From Corynebacterium humireducens NBRC 106098 = DSM 45392 (GTDB taxonomy: Bacteria > Actinomycetota > Actinomycetes > Mycobacteriales > Mycobacteriaceae), in contig NZ_CP005286.1 in NCBI RefSeq assembly GCF_000819445.1, positions 1,364,001 through 1,428,000 on the forward strand: a stretch of 64,000 nucleotides of DNA, given 5' to 3'. Shown piece by piece: positions 1 through 7,672 of the stretch. The notes beneath the pieces are model-generated. The model saw nothing but the letters and a program-made list of their open reading frames with translations. It was not told the origin of the DNA and made no database searches. Both the position numbers and the translations under genes were made by a program. The stretch's first letter is position 1. Each line of letters starts with the position of its first letter.

Positions 1-2
1 GC

Positions 3-95
3 ATGATGCTCGAGGCCCCGAACTCCGGGTCCACCGTGCAGAAGGCCCCGGTCCGCTGGTCCGGCATGTCCCCGTACGCGGTGCGGCTGATCTAG
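3..95 (+). CDS. C-terminal end of a probable NlpC/P60 cell-wall hydrolase (partial)
   Basis: An open frame enters from the left edge and stops at 93-95. The visible tail is about 30 residues and includes MLEAPNSGSTV and ends YAVRLI. In NlpC/P60 endopeptidases a similar 'M-EAP-sG' strand and a final 'air' stretch close the catalytic domain. An NlpC/P60 gene also lies upstream of hemH in related corynebacteria. The catalytic Cys and His are outside the window, so the family call rests on the tail and gene order only. The start is not visible. Confidence 0.55.
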   Translation: MMLEAPNSGSTVQKAPVRWSGMSPYAVRLI

Positions 96-133
96 TTCGC
101 GGCCAGTCGTCCGGCCGTCAACCGAAGGGTTGA

Positions 134-139
134 TAGGCT
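134..139 (+). promoter_or_regulatory. -10 box (TAGGCT) of hemH, leaderless start
   Basis: TAGGCT fits the corynebacterial TANNNT -10 pattern and ends 7 nt before the hemH ATG at 147. No Shine-Dalgarno sequence is present between it and the ATG. The transcript therefore probably begins at or next to the start codon. This is inferred from spacing only. Confidence 0.5.
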
Positions 140-146
140 CAGGCAC

Positions 147-1229
147 ATGGCTGATGAACTGAACTTCGACGCCCTCCTCGTCCTCTCCTTCGGTGGTCCC
201 GAAGGTGACGAGGAGGTCGTCCCCTTTCTGGAGAACGTCACCCGTGGCCGCGGCATCCCGCGTGAGCGTCTGGAGAAGGTCGGTGAGCACTACTTCCACT
301 TCGGCGGCGTGAGCCCGCTCAACCGCCTCAACCGGGAGATCATCGGCAACCTGGAGAAGGAGCTGGCCTCCCGCGGGATGGAGCTGCCGGTCTACTTCGG
401 CAACCGCAACTGGCACCCCTTCGGTGAGGACACCGCCGAGCAGATGTCCCGCGACGGCGTGCGTCGCGCCCTCGTGTTCGCCACCTCCGCGTGGGGCGGC
501 TACTCCGCCTGCCTGCAGTACAACGAGGACATCCGCCGGATGATCGCCCACCTCGAGGAGAAGGGGGTGGAGCCGGTCGAGTTCACCAAGCTGCGCCAGT
601 TCTACGACCACCCGGTGTTCGTCCGTCTCATGGCCGACGCCGTCCGCGAGTCCCTGGACAAGGTCCCGGCGGAGCGTCGCGACGCCACCCGCGTCCTGTT
701 CACCGCCCACTCCGTGCCCACCGCCGCCGACGAGGCCGCCGGCGGCCCCGAGGACCCGCACCTCTACTCCCGCCAGGTCGCGGAGGCCTCCCGCCTCATC
801 GCGGAGGCCGCGGGCGTCGACGAGTACGACGTCGTGTGGCAGTCCCGTTCCGGCGACCCGCGCACCCCGTGGCTCGAGCCCGACATCGTCGACCACACCA
901 CTGACCTCGCGGCCGCGGGCGTCACCGCCGTCGTCGTGTGCCCGGTGGGCTTCATCTCCGATCACATGGAGGTCATCTGGGACCTCGACACCGAGCTCGT
1001 CGAGGCCGCCCGCGACCTCGGCACCGACGGCGTCCACGTCGAGCGCACCCGCACCGCCGGCCCCGAGCAGGAGTTCGCCGGCATGGTCGTCGACATCATC
1101 GGCGAGCTCGTCGAGAACTCCGAGCCCGCCTCACTCGGCACCGTCACCGTCCAGGGCTGCACCGTCAACGGCGCGGCCTGCCGCCCGGGCTGCTGTCAGG
1201 TCAGCCGCCCGAACTCGCGCACCGCGTAG
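147..1229 (+). CDS. hemH: Ferrochelatase, coproporphyrin type (HemH/CpfC)
   Basis: This 360-residue protein inserts iron into a porphyrin late in heme synthesis. In actinobacteria the enzyme uses coproporphyrin III rather than protoporphyrin IX. The N-terminus ([12 protein letters not shown]), the central FTAHSVP histidine motif and the [18 protein letters not shown] block with its conserved His-Glu are all present. Cys122 plus C-terminal Cys338, Cys345, Cys349 and Cys350 match the cysteine pattern that holds a [2Fe-2S] cluster in actinobacterial ferrochelatases. The ATG at 147 is chosen because a TAGGCT -10 box sits 7 nt upstream. The last 34 nt overlap the convergent gene on the other strand. 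Confidence 0.95.
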   Translation: MADELNFDALLVLSFGGPEGDEEVVPFLENVTRGRGIPRERLEKVGEHYFHFGGVSPLNRLNREIIGNLEKELASRGMELPVYFGNRNWHPFGEDTAEQMSRDGVRRALVFATSAWGGYSACLQYNEDIRRMIAHLEEKGVEPVEFTKLRQFYDHPVFVRLMADAVRESLDKVPAERRDATRVLFTAHSVPTAADEAAGGPEDPHLYSRQVAEASRLIAEAAGVDEYDVVWQSRSGDPRTPWLEPDIVDHTTDLAAAGVTAVVVCPVGFISDHMEVIWDLDTELVEAARDLGTDGVHVERTRTAGPEQEFAGMVVDIIGELVENSEPASLGTVTVQGCTVNGAACRPGCCQVSRPNSRTA

Positions 1230-1927
1230 GCCACCCCGGCCATCCGCGCGGCGCGGATGTGCCGCCACAGGCCCAGCAGCTGCGGGTCGATGCGGTGGTC
1301 GTTCATCCGGCGGGTGACCGTCTCGATGATCGCCCCCACCCGGTCGGCCCGCGCGAAGAGCTTCGCCGCCCGCCCCGGCACCGCCGCGGGCAGGCCGGGC
1401 GTGTCGTAGAAGTCGGCGAGGGTGCCCACCGTCAGGCGTGGCGACGCCAGCGCGTCGGTCGTGTACCCCGAGGCCATGACCAGCCGCGCCGCCTCGTTCG
1501 TCGCCTGCGTCAGCAGCTCGTCCGCCTCACCCGGGCTCAGCCACGCCGGGGCCGGCAGCGGCCCCTCCTCGACGAACCACTCCCAGTTCCCCTCCGCGTC
1601 CGGGACGAGGATGTGGTGGGTGAGCGGGGCGGCGTCGGCAAGCACGAGGGCCCCGGCACTGCTTACCGACGCCGCCTCCGCCGCCGCGCTCCCCGCCGGC
1701 AGGGCGGGCGCCTCGCCCGGCCCGGAGAGCACCAGACGCAGGGCCGGCTCCTCCCCGTCGAGGCCGACGCTGCGGCGGATGTCCCCGAGGACGTCGACCA
1801 GGCCGTCCGCCCCGAGATCCGCCAGCGCGTCGATGACGTTGTCCGTCGCCTCGAGCCCGTGGAGCCACGCACCCAGCCAGACGGCGGTGTTCTGCAGCGG
1901 GGACCAGACTTCGGCGCGGATATCCAT
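1196..1927 (-). CDS. Conserved hypothetical protein, 243 aa
   Basis: I do not recognise a named family. The ATG at 1925-1927 gives 243 residues starting [12 protein letters not shown]. Reading upstream gives a longer open frame, but the region beyond 1961 is covered by the divergent DUF3097 gene. A TAGACT -10 box (1936-1941, minus strand) lies 8 nt before this ATG, which supports the short form. The protein is Ala- and Leu-rich and soluble-looking, with a Glu/Trp-containing middle ([11 protein letters not shown]) and a basic C-terminal part. No catalytic motif or membrane segment is seen. It converges on hemH with a 34-nt overlap. Confidence 0.75.
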   Translation of the reverse strand: MDIRAEVWSPLQNTAVWLGAWLHGLEATDNVIDALADLGADGLVDVLGDIRRSVGLDGEEPALRLVLSGPGEAPALPAGSAAAEAASVSSAGALVLADAAPLTHHILVPDAEGNWEWFVEEGPLPAPAWLSPGEADELLTQATNEAARLVMASGYTTDALASPRLTVGTLADFYDTPGLPAAVPGRAAKLFARADRVGAIIETVTRRMNDHRIDPQLLGLWRHIRAARMAGVAYAVREFGRLT

Positions 1928-1960
1928 GGCGGGGGAGTCTAGCCGATACAGTGGTCGGCC
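1928..1960. promoter_or_regulatory. Divergent leaderless promoter pair, -10 boxes 5 bp apart
   Basis: The minus-strand -10 TAGACT (1936-1941) serves the 243-aa hypothetical and the plus-strand TACAGT (1947-1952) serves the DUF3097 gene. Each lies 8 nt from its start codon. The two hexamers are separated by 5 bp, so each promoter's -35 region falls inside the start of the other gene. Confidence 0.5.
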
Positions 1961-2809
1961 ATGAGCTTCCACGATCCCTACGCCGGCGACATCCTCTCCG
2001 GCCACGCACGTTCCCGCCCCCGCGAGTACCCCAAGGTCGAGGCCACCCCCGGCCTCGTCGTCGAGGTCCGCGGCGACGACTACGTCGGGGCGGTCGTCGG
2101 CTGGGAGCGCACCTACGACGGAGAGTTCGTCCGCCTCGAGGACCGCCGCGGGGTGCAGCGCCTCTTCCAGCTCGTGAACGGCGGCTTCCTCCTCGAGGGG
2201 CAGCCGGTGACACTCATCCGCCACGTCCCGCGCCAGGAGCCCCGGGTCCGGCGCTCGAACTCCGGGTCCCGCCGGGTGGAGAACCTCGAGGCGAAGGTCG
2301 CGGCCCCGTCGCGTATCTGGGTGGAGGGTGTCCACGACGCGGCGATCGTCGAGAAGGTGTGGGGCCATGACCTGCGCGTCGAGGGCGTCGTCGTGGAGTA
2401 CCTCGAGGGCCTCGACAACCTGGAGTCCCGCCTCGCCGAGTTCGGCCCCGGACCCGGGCGGCGCGTCGGCGTGCTCGCCGACCACCTCGTCGAGGGCTCC
2501 AAGGAGACCCGCATGACGCAGACGGTCGGGGAGCACGTCCTGGTCACCGGCCACCCGTACATCGACATCTGGGCGGCGGTGAAGCCGGCGGCCGTCGGCA
2601 TCCGGGCCTGGCCCGAGGTCCCCTACGGCGAGGACTGGAAGACCGGCGTGTGCCGACGACTCGGCTGGTCGGACCCCCGGGAGGGCTGGCACCGCGTCTA
2701 CTCGGCGGTCTCCAGCTTCCGGGACCTCGACTCCACCCTCATCGGCGCGGTCGAGCGTCTCGTCGACTTCGTCACGACGCCCGAGCTCTCCAAGGCCGAC
2801 CTCATGTAG
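1961..2809 (+). CDS. DUF3097 family protein
   Basis: The 282-residue product matches the actinobacterial DUF3097 family. Recognisable stretches are PGLVVEVRGDDYVGAVVGWE near the N-terminus, SRIWVEGVHDAAIVEKVWG and VVVEYLEGLDNL in the middle, and GVLADHLVEGSKE followed by VLVTGHPYIDIWAAVKP. The middle part, with acidic residues after short beta strands (WVEG, LADH), resembles a Toprim-like nucleic-acid fold; that is inference. Function is unknown. The ATG at 1961 follows a TACAGT -10 box by 8 nt. The next gene, nfeD-like, begins 23 nt downstream. Confidence 0.85.
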   Translation: MSFHDPYAGDILSGHARSRPREYPKVEATPGLVVEVRGDDYVGAVVGWERTYDGEFVRLEDRRGVQRLFQLVNGGFLLEGQPVTLIRHVPRQEPRVRRSNSGSRRVENLEAKVAAPSRIWVEGVHDAAIVEKVWGHDLRVEGVVVEYLEGLDNLESRLAEFGPGPGRRVGVLADHLVEGSKETRMTQTVGEHVLVTGHPYIDIWAAVKPAAVGIRAWPEVPYGEDWKTGVCRRLGWSDPREGWHRVYSAVSSFRDLDSTLIGAVERLVDFVTTPELSKADLM

Positions 2810-2832
2810 GGGCAGTTGGTACGTTGGATCCC

Positions 2833-3261
2833 GTGGAGGCAATCGTCTGGTTCATCGCAGCACTCGTCCTCGCCGGCCTCGAGCTGGCGGTCGGGGAGTT
2901 CACCCTGCTCATGCTCGCTGGTGCCGCCCTCGCGGCCGCCGGCGTCTCACTGGCGGGGGCTCCGCTGTGGGGATCCGTGGTGGCCTTCGCCGTCGCGGCC
3001 TTCGCGCTGCTGGTGTTCCTCAAACCCTTCCTGCGCCGCCGCATGGCGGCACCGAAGGCACTGGACACCTCCCCGCAGGCCCTGGTCGGGTCCACCGCGG
3101 TCGTCATCGAGGCGATCGAGGCCCACGGGGGACAGGTACGTCTCGACGGATCCATCTGGTCCGCCCGCTCCCTCGACCCGACCCACACGTTCGCCGAGGG
3201 TGAGCGTGTCTCCGTGATCAGCATCGACGGCGCCACCGCAGTCGTCTGGAAGGAAAACTAG
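2833..3261 (+). CDS. NfeD-like membrane protein
   Basis: This 142-residue protein has two to three N-terminal membrane segments (IVWFIAALVLAGLELAVGEF and the following Ala-rich helices to about residue 60) and a C-terminal OB-fold-like domain (VGSTAVVIEAIEAHGGQVRLDG and WSARS) typical of short NfeD proteins. NfeD proteins partner SPFH/stomatin proteins in membrane microdomains. The next gene, beginning at the very next base, is an SPFH protein. The GTG at 2833 is chosen because TACGTT (2820-2825) lies 7 nt upstream with no Shine-Dalgarno sequence; a TTG at 2824 overlaps that box and is less likely. Confidence 0.88.
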   Translation: MEAIVWFIAALVLAGLELAVGEFTLLMLAGAALAAAGVSLAGAPLWGSVVAFAVAAFALLVFLKPFLRRRMAAPKALDTSPQALVGSTAVVIEAIEAHGGQVRLDGSIWSARSLDPTHTFAEGERVSVISIDGATAVVWKEN

Positions 3262-4491
3262 ATGTCCGGTCTCATACTCCTGGTAGTCCTGCTCGTCTTC
3301 GTCGCCGTCGTCGTCATCAAGTCCATCGCCCTCATCCCGCAGGGTGAGGCGGCGGTCATCGAACGGCTCGGCAGCTACACCCGCACCGTCTCCGGCGGTC
3401 TGACCCTGCTCGTCCCGTTCATCGACCGCGTCCGCGCCCGGGTGGACACCCGTGAGCGGGTCGTCTCCTTCCCACCGCAGGCCGTCATCACGCAGGACAA
3501 CCTGACCGTCGCGATCGACATCGTCGTCACCTTCCAGATCAACGACCCCGCCAAGGCGATCTACGGCGTCGACAACTACATCGTCGGCGTCGAGCAGATC
3601 TCCGTCGCGACGCTGCGTGACGTCGTCGGCGGCATGACGCTGGAGGAGACCCTGACCTCCCGCGAGACCATCAACCGCCGCCTCCGCGGCGAGCTGGACG
3701 CCGCCACCGCCAAGTGGGGCCTGCGCATCAGCCGCGTGGAGCTCAAGGCCATCGACCCGCCGCCGTCCATCCAGCAGTCGATGGAGATGCAGATGAAGGC
3801 GGACCGCGAGAAGCGCGCCATGATCCTCACCGCCGAGGGCCGCCGCGAGTCCGACATCAAGACCGCCGAGGGTGAGAAGCAGGCCCGCATCCTCTCTGCC
3901 GAGGGTGAGAAGCACGCCGCCATCCTCCAGGCCGAGGCCGAGCGGCAGGCGATGATCCTCAAGGCCGAGGGTGAGCGTGCCGCCCGCTACCTGCAGGCGC
4001 AGGGTGAGGCGCGCGCGATCCAGAAGGTCAACGCCGCCATCAAGTCCTCGCAGGTCACCCCCGAGGTGCTGGCCTACCAGTACCTGGAGAAGCTGCCGCA
4101 GCTGGCCGAGGGCCAGGCCTCCACCATGTGGATGATCCCCTCCCAGTTCGGCGACTCCCTCGAGCAGTTCGCCCGGGCCTTCGCCAAGCAGGACGACCAG
4201 GGTGTCTTCCGCTACGAGCCCTCCCACGTCGACGACGAGACCCGCCAGATGGCCGGTGACGAGGACACCGACGACTGGTTCAACACCGCCACCGACCCGG
4301 AGATCGCCGCGGCGGTCGCCGCCGCCACCGCGGTGGCCAACAAGCCCGTCGACCCGGAGCTGCACGAGCTCAAGGCCCAGAAGAAGCCTCCGGCACCAGC
4401 CGCGGAGATCGAGGCCCCGGCCACCCTGGACCCGGTGGAGGACTTCGGCGCCGGGGGCGTCGAGAAGCGTGAGCCCGAGACCGACTACTAG
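3262..4491 (+). CDS. SPFH/stomatin-family (paraslipin) membrane protein
   Basis: The 409-residue product has one N-terminal membrane helix (residues about 2-22). An SPFH domain follows, with landmarks AVIERLGSYTRTVSGGL, FPPQAVITQDNLTVAIDIVV and LRDVVGGMTLEETLTSRE. A long coiled-coil contains four to five repeats of the type AEGE-K/R-A-I-L (residues about 190-250). The C-terminal tail after about residue 310 is acidic and Pro/Ala-rich. Stomatins oligomerise at the inner face of the membrane and act with NfeD proteins. The start abuts the nfeD stop codon, so the pair is co-transcribed and probably translationally coupled. The stop is shared with the convergent gene through a CTAG at 4488-4491. 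Confidence 0.93.
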   Translation: MSGLILLVVLLVFVAVVVIKSIALIPQGEAAVIERLGSYTRTVSGGLTLLVPFIDRVRARVDTRERVVSFPPQAVITQDNLTVAIDIVVTFQINDPAKAIYGVDNYIVGVEQISVATLRDVVGGMTLEETLTSRETINRRLRGELDAATAKWGLRISRVELKAIDPPPSIQQSMEMQMKADREKRAMILTAEGRRESDIKTAEGEKQARILSAEGEKHAAILQAEAERQAMILKAEGERAARYLQAQGEARAIQKVNAAIKSSQVTPEVLAYQYLEKLPQLAEGQASTMWMIPSQFGDSLEQFARAFAKQDDQGVFRYEPSHVDDETRQMAGDEDTDDWFNTATDPEIAAAVAAATAVANKPVDPELHELKAQKKPPAPAAEIEAPATLDPVEDFGAGGVEKREPETDY

Positions 4492-5066
4492 TCCGTGGCA
4501 CCCGCGTTCGCGCGGGTCAGCAGGTTGACCGCCAGGCCCCAGCCGGCGGTCTCCGCCTGCCACCCGGCCGCCTGCAGGCGCTGGGACATCGCCTGCTTGG
4601 AGATGCCCAGCTCCTCGGCGGCCTCATTCTGATTCAGCCCCGAGCGCACCAGTGACGTGGCCTCCCGGCCCTCGATGGTGCGCTTGCTCAGCACATGCCC
4701 CATGAGGGCGAAGACGGCCGCGATGTCCGACTCCAGGGTCGAGGACCCCTTCGGGCTGATCGCCACCTTCACCGTGCCCGCCCGCACCGAACCGCGCAGC
4801 GCCCCGGTCGCGGACGCCCGGGTGTGGTCCTCGTCGGTCGAACCCGGGGCCACGCCGATACCGATGGCCCAGCTGCCGTCCGACAGCAGCGCCATCACCG
4901 TGTCGCACAGGGCGGCGGGGGAGTCCACGACCGCGCAGATGTCCTCGACGCCGAGGATCTCGAACTCACCGACCCCGTTCAGGGTCGACAGCGCTTCCGC
5001 GGAACGACGCACCAGCTGGGCGCGGCGGATCTCCCGTCCCCGGTAGCGTGCATGAATGGCCAACAT
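4488..5066 (-). CDS. HTH-containing DNA-binding protein, 192 aa
   Basis: The N-terminal two thirds resemble a small alpha/beta sensing domain with no membrane segment. The C-terminal part carries a helix-turn-helix of the form GLNQNEAAEELGISKQAMSQ (about residues 142-161), so DNA binding is likely; target and ligand are unknown. The protein resembles SatD-like or MarR-like small regulators, but I cannot assign a family. The ATG at 5064-5066 follows TAGACT (5074-5079, minus strand) by 7 nt, giving a leaderless start. That -10 box covers the stop codon of the upstream TVP38-type gene. The stop shares CTAG with the SPFH gene. Confidence 0.8.
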   Translation of the reverse strand: MLAIHARYRGREIRRAQLVRRSAEALSTLNGVGEFEILGVEDICAVVDSPAALCDTVMALLSDGSWAIGIGVAPGSTDEDHTRASATGALRGSVRAGTVKVAISPKGSSTLESDIAAVFALMGHVLSKRTIEGREATSLVRSGLNQNEAAEELGISKQAMSQRLQAAGWQAETAGWGLAVNLLTRANAGATD

Positions 5067-5076
5067 GGCACATAGT

Positions 5077-5778
5077 CTACGTCACAGACTTGACCGGTAG
5101 TCGATGGTCGACGGCGAGTCCGATGAACCCCGCCACCGCCAACGCCACCGTGAGGCCGATGACCACCGGATCCAGGTCCCCGGCCAGCATGTCCCCCAGG
5201 AACACCGTCACCACCGTGCCCGGAGCCGAACCCGCGAGCGTCGCCACGGTGAACATCCCCAACGGCACGCTCGTCAGCGCCGCCGCATAGTTCATGACCG
5301 AGAACGGCACGCCGGCGATCATCCGCAGGCTCGTCACCGCGAGCCAGCCCCGCTGCTCCAGACGCGCATTGATGCCCGCTACAGCTGGATGCCGCAGCCG
5401 CGGTGCCATCCAGTCACCGAGCAGCCCCCGCACCACCGACAGGCTCAGCGCCGCCGCCACCGTCGTCGCCGACAGAGCCACCAGGACGCCCACCCAGGGG
5501 CCGAACAGGACGCCGCTGGACAGCGTCAGGATCGTCCGGGGCACGGGGAACTGCGTGATGAGTACGTACCCCACCCAGAACAGCCCCAGGAACCACGGAC
5601 CCGCCGCCTCCGCCCACTGCCGCAACGTGGCGATCGACGGCACGTCCACCACCACCGACACCCCCACGAAGGCGATGAGCGCCAGGAGCACCACGAGGCG
5701 GCGCGGCCACGACCAGGCGGCCACCGCGGCGACAGCGTCGCGGACGACGCCGACGACGAACTGCCCGAACTTTCTCAC
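5077..5778 (-). CDS. TVP38/TMEM64 (VTT/DedA-like) membrane protein
   Basis: The 233-residue integral membrane protein has about five to six hydrophobic segments. It carries the VTT-domain signatures QFPVPRTILTLSSGVLFGPW (about residues 75-94) and RMIAGVPFSVMNYAAALTSVP (about residues 152-172). Such proteins are thought to move or flip lipids in the membrane; the substrate here is unknown. A GTG start at 5776-5778 is preceded by TAGACT (5787-5792, minus strand) at 8 nt. The stop codon lies inside the -10 box of the next gene on the same strand. Confidence 0.9.
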   Translation of the reverse strand: MRKFGQFVVGVVRDAVAAVAAWSWPRRLVVLLALIAFVGVSVVVDVPSIATLRQWAEAAGPWFLGLFWVGYVLITQFPVPRTILTLSSGVLFGPWVGVLVALSATTVAAALSLSVVRGLLGDWMAPRLRHPAVAGINARLEQRGWLAVTSLRMIAGVPFSVMNYAAALTSVPLGMFTVATLAGSAPGTVVTVFLGDMLAGDLDPVVIGLTVALAVAGFIGLAVDHRLPVKSVT

Positions 5779-5894
5779 AAGCGGTCAGTCTACGCCCCCG
5801 GGAGCGCAGGTCAGGCAGGGAGTGATGGCCGCGGCGGGGGAGCATCGATACGCTTGAGGGGGACCGTGCACCCGAAGACTCCCGAGGAGACACC

Positions 5895-6317
5895 ATGGCA
5901 GACCTGCGCACCGACCACGGACCCAACCCCTACGTCCTGGACATCGAGGACGTGACCAAGGAGAACGAGGCCTTCCGCGACACCCTGTGGACCGGGCAGT
6001 ACCTCCAGATGACCGTGATGGCCATCCCTGCCGGCGGTGAGATCGGCGCGGAGGTCCACGAGGACCACGACCAGTTCCTCCGCCTCGAGGCCGGAAAGGG
6101 CCGCATCATGATCGGTGACAGCGAGGACAAGCTCGACATCGACCAGGAGGTGGAGGACGACTTCGCGATCTTCGTGCCCGCCGGCAAGTGGCACAACTTC
6201 GTCAACGAGGGCACCGAGACCGTCAAGCTCTACTCCATCTACGCGGCCCCCGACCACAGGCCGGGCACCTACCACGAGACCAAGGAGGACGCGGACAACG
6301 ATCCGCACGAGCACTAG
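5895..6317 (+). CDS. Cupin-domain protein
   Basis: The 140-residue protein is a single small beta barrel. Cupin motif 1 is GAEVHEDHDQFLRLEAGKG (about residues 56-74) with metal-ligand candidates His58, His61 and Glu67. Motif 2 is VPAGKWHNFVNEG with His104. The C-terminus is His/Asp/Glu-rich (EDADNDPHEH). This kind of stand-alone cupin is common in bacteria but its substrate is not known. The start has a good ribosome-binding site (GAGGAG) 6-7 nt before the ATG. A strong hairpin follows the stop. Confidence 0.88.
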   Translation: MADLRTDHGPNPYVLDIEDVTKENEAFRDTLWTGQYLQMTVMAIPAGGEIGAEVHEDHDQFLRLEAGKGRIMIGDSEDKLDIDQEVEDDFAIFVPAGKWHNFVNEGTETVKLYSIYAAPDHRPGTYHETKEDADNDPHEH

Positions 6318-6326
6318 GAGCAACCC

Positions 6327-6360
6327 CGCGCCCCGCCCCCTTCCTGAGGGGCGGGGCGCG
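6327..6360. terminator. Bidirectional hairpin between cupin and abi genes
   Basis: A perfect 13-bp GC stem (6327-6339 with 6348-6360) and an 8-nt loop lie between two convergent genes. Only a short pyrimidine stretch follows on the plus strand. The position just past both stops supports termination for both genes. Confidence 0.75.
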
Positions 6361-6363
6361 TTC

Positions 6364-7335
6364 TCATGACCGCCAGAGCTCGAGCTGCTCCCAGTAGGCC
6401 GGCGCCCCGAGCGACTCGACCGTCAGGGCGAAGGAGGTGGGGAAGCGGCGTAGCAGCTCCGCGGCGGTCGCCGACCAGTTGACCGACGGGTCGATCGAAC
6501 GCATCAGGTAGGCGACGACCGCCAGGGCGTTGTAGGTGCTGAACTTCCGGTCGTCGGAGTCCCGCAGGTGGTCGAGCACGGGGATCTGCCCCAACTTGGG
6601 GCGCGGAGGGGTGTAGAGCAGCCTCCGGTTGAACAGCCGGGCCTGATGGGCGGCCAGGTTGCGCACGTAACTGAGGCTGGCGAGCCAGCTGCCCATCATC
6701 GCCTTCGTGGGGATCCCGAAGGCGGCGGCGACCTCCTCGGCGTCCTCCCGCCGCATCGCGCGGTACAGCACGGAGAGCTGACCCAGCTCGAGGATCTCCG
6801 TCAGGGCCCACACCGGCATCCGGTCGTCGTACTTGCGACGGAAGTGCCGGACGAACCACTCGTCGGAATCCGCCTGCCGCTCCCGCACACCCCTCAGCCA
6901 CTGGGCGTGCTTGCTCGGCTCCCCCGGGTCCGGTGAGGGCATGGAGAAGGACTCGATGAAGTTGTCCGGGTCCTCGTAGGCGAAGGCGGAGATCCGCCCC
7001 AGGACGTAGCCGAGGCGCATGCGCAGCGCCACCTCGATGCGCTCCAGACCGTCGAGGAACAGCAGGCGCAGTTCCCGGTCGAAATCGATGATCTCCTCGG
7101 CGTGGGCGAGTGTGGTGCCGGGGCGGAACACCCCCGACGCCCGACGGTGGATCTCACCGTCGGCGTCCACGTGCTCCTCGAACACCCGGTAGGGGTACAG
7201 GTAACCGATGAGCCGGTAGTAGCCGATGGCCTCCAGGACGAGGCGGGCGCGGGCACGGTCGTCCACCTGCAGGTTCTGCTCCAGCAGACGGTCGACCTGG
7301 GCGTCCACTGTGAGCCAGGGCTTGTCGTACTGCAC
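6364..7335 (-). CDS. Abi family (AbiD/AbiF-type) abortive-infection protein with HEPN motif
   Basis: The 323-residue protein matches the Abi_2 family. It has the family start YDKPWLTVDAQVDRLL, a GYYRLIGYLYPYR block near residue 40, and the late motif SYVRNLAAHQARLFNR. R225-N-x3-H230 is the Rx4-6H motif of HEPN ribonucleases, so a phage-triggered RNA cleavage role is inferred. The GTG at 7333-7335 is preferred: GGAAAGG lies 7 nt upstream, and the protein then begins with the usual 'M-x-Y-x-K-P'. A GTG two codons earlier would leave almost no spacing. It sits beside IS elements and a tRNA gene, which suggests acquired defence DNA. Confidence 0.88.
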   Translation of the reverse strand: MQYDKPWLTVDAQVDRLLEQNLQVDDRARARLVLEAIGYYRLIGYLYPYRVFEEHVDADGEIHRRASGVFRPGTTLAHAEEIIDFDRELRLLFLDGLERIEVALRMRLGYVLGRISAFAYEDPDNFIESFSMPSPDPGEPSKHAQWLRGVRERQADSDEWFVRHFRRKYDDRMPVWALTEILELGQLSVLYRAMRREDAEEVAAAFGIPTKAMMGSWLASLSYVRNLAAHQARLFNRRLLYTPPRPKLGQIPVLDHLRDSDDRKFSTYNALAVVAYLMRSIDPSVNWSATAAELLRRFPTSFALTVESLGAPAYWEQLELWRS

Positions 7336-7341
7336 TGCCAC

Positions 7342-7525
7342 ACCTTTCCGCTCTTCCCGTGAATGGAAAACAGCCCGTACCTGTACGGCATCGGGCTGAC
7401 CATGTTGGTGCCCAACCTAGCACAGGAGAGGGGCTCCCCGGCCGTGACCGTTCCGTGTGACACCGGGGCCCCGAACGAGTCGTCTCGAACTTCGGTGTCA
7501 CACCAAATGGTCAGGGCCTCCCACC
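7342..7525. other. Non-coding stretch between abi and the IS insertion
   Basis: I see no gene here. It holds a small dyad upstream of abi (around 7373-7398), an 11-bp inverted repeat (7455-7465 with 7493-7503), and at 7513-7525 the left arm of a hairpin that was split by the IS1249-like insertion. The right arm of that hairpin is at 10308-10320. Confidence 0.5.
7455..7503. repeat. Inverted repeat, 11-bp arms, 27-nt spacer
   Basis: Arms GTGTGACACCG (7455-7465) and its exact reverse complement (7493-7503) flank a GC-rich spacer that itself contains CGAG-TCGT-CTCG. It may be a terminator, an operator or a remnant of a mobile end. No T-tract follows on either strand. Confidence 0.5.
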
Positions 7526-7533
7526 GCAACCGG
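7526..7533. repeat. 8-bp target-site duplication, left copy (GCAACCGG)
   Basis: GCAACCGG directly precedes the left inverted repeat of the IS1249-like element. The same 8 bp follow the right inverted repeat at 10302-10309. Eight base pairs is the usual duplication size for the IS256 group. Confidence 0.85.
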
Positions 7534-7557
7534 GGGTTAAGCACTAAAAAGTGTGTC
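7534..7557 (+). repeat. Left inverted repeat of the IS1249-like element
   Basis: This 24-bp end is the reverse complement of 10278-10301 with one mismatch. It is separated from its transposase by the nested IS3-family insertion. Confidence 0.85.
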
Positions 7558-7672
7558 CGTGACTCTGCGTAGCCCCAGCACAGTGCCACTAAACCGGGGT
7601 TTAATAGCTGGGCCCGAACCCCGGAAAGTGGACACGGGGATTTCATCAAGATGCGATAGTCAGTGTAGCTAA

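Noticed and set aside
2824..2832. TTG at 2824 as the start of the NfeD-like gene
   Set aside because: It overlaps the TACGTT -10 box. The GTG at 2833 has the leaderless spacing seen at many other genes.
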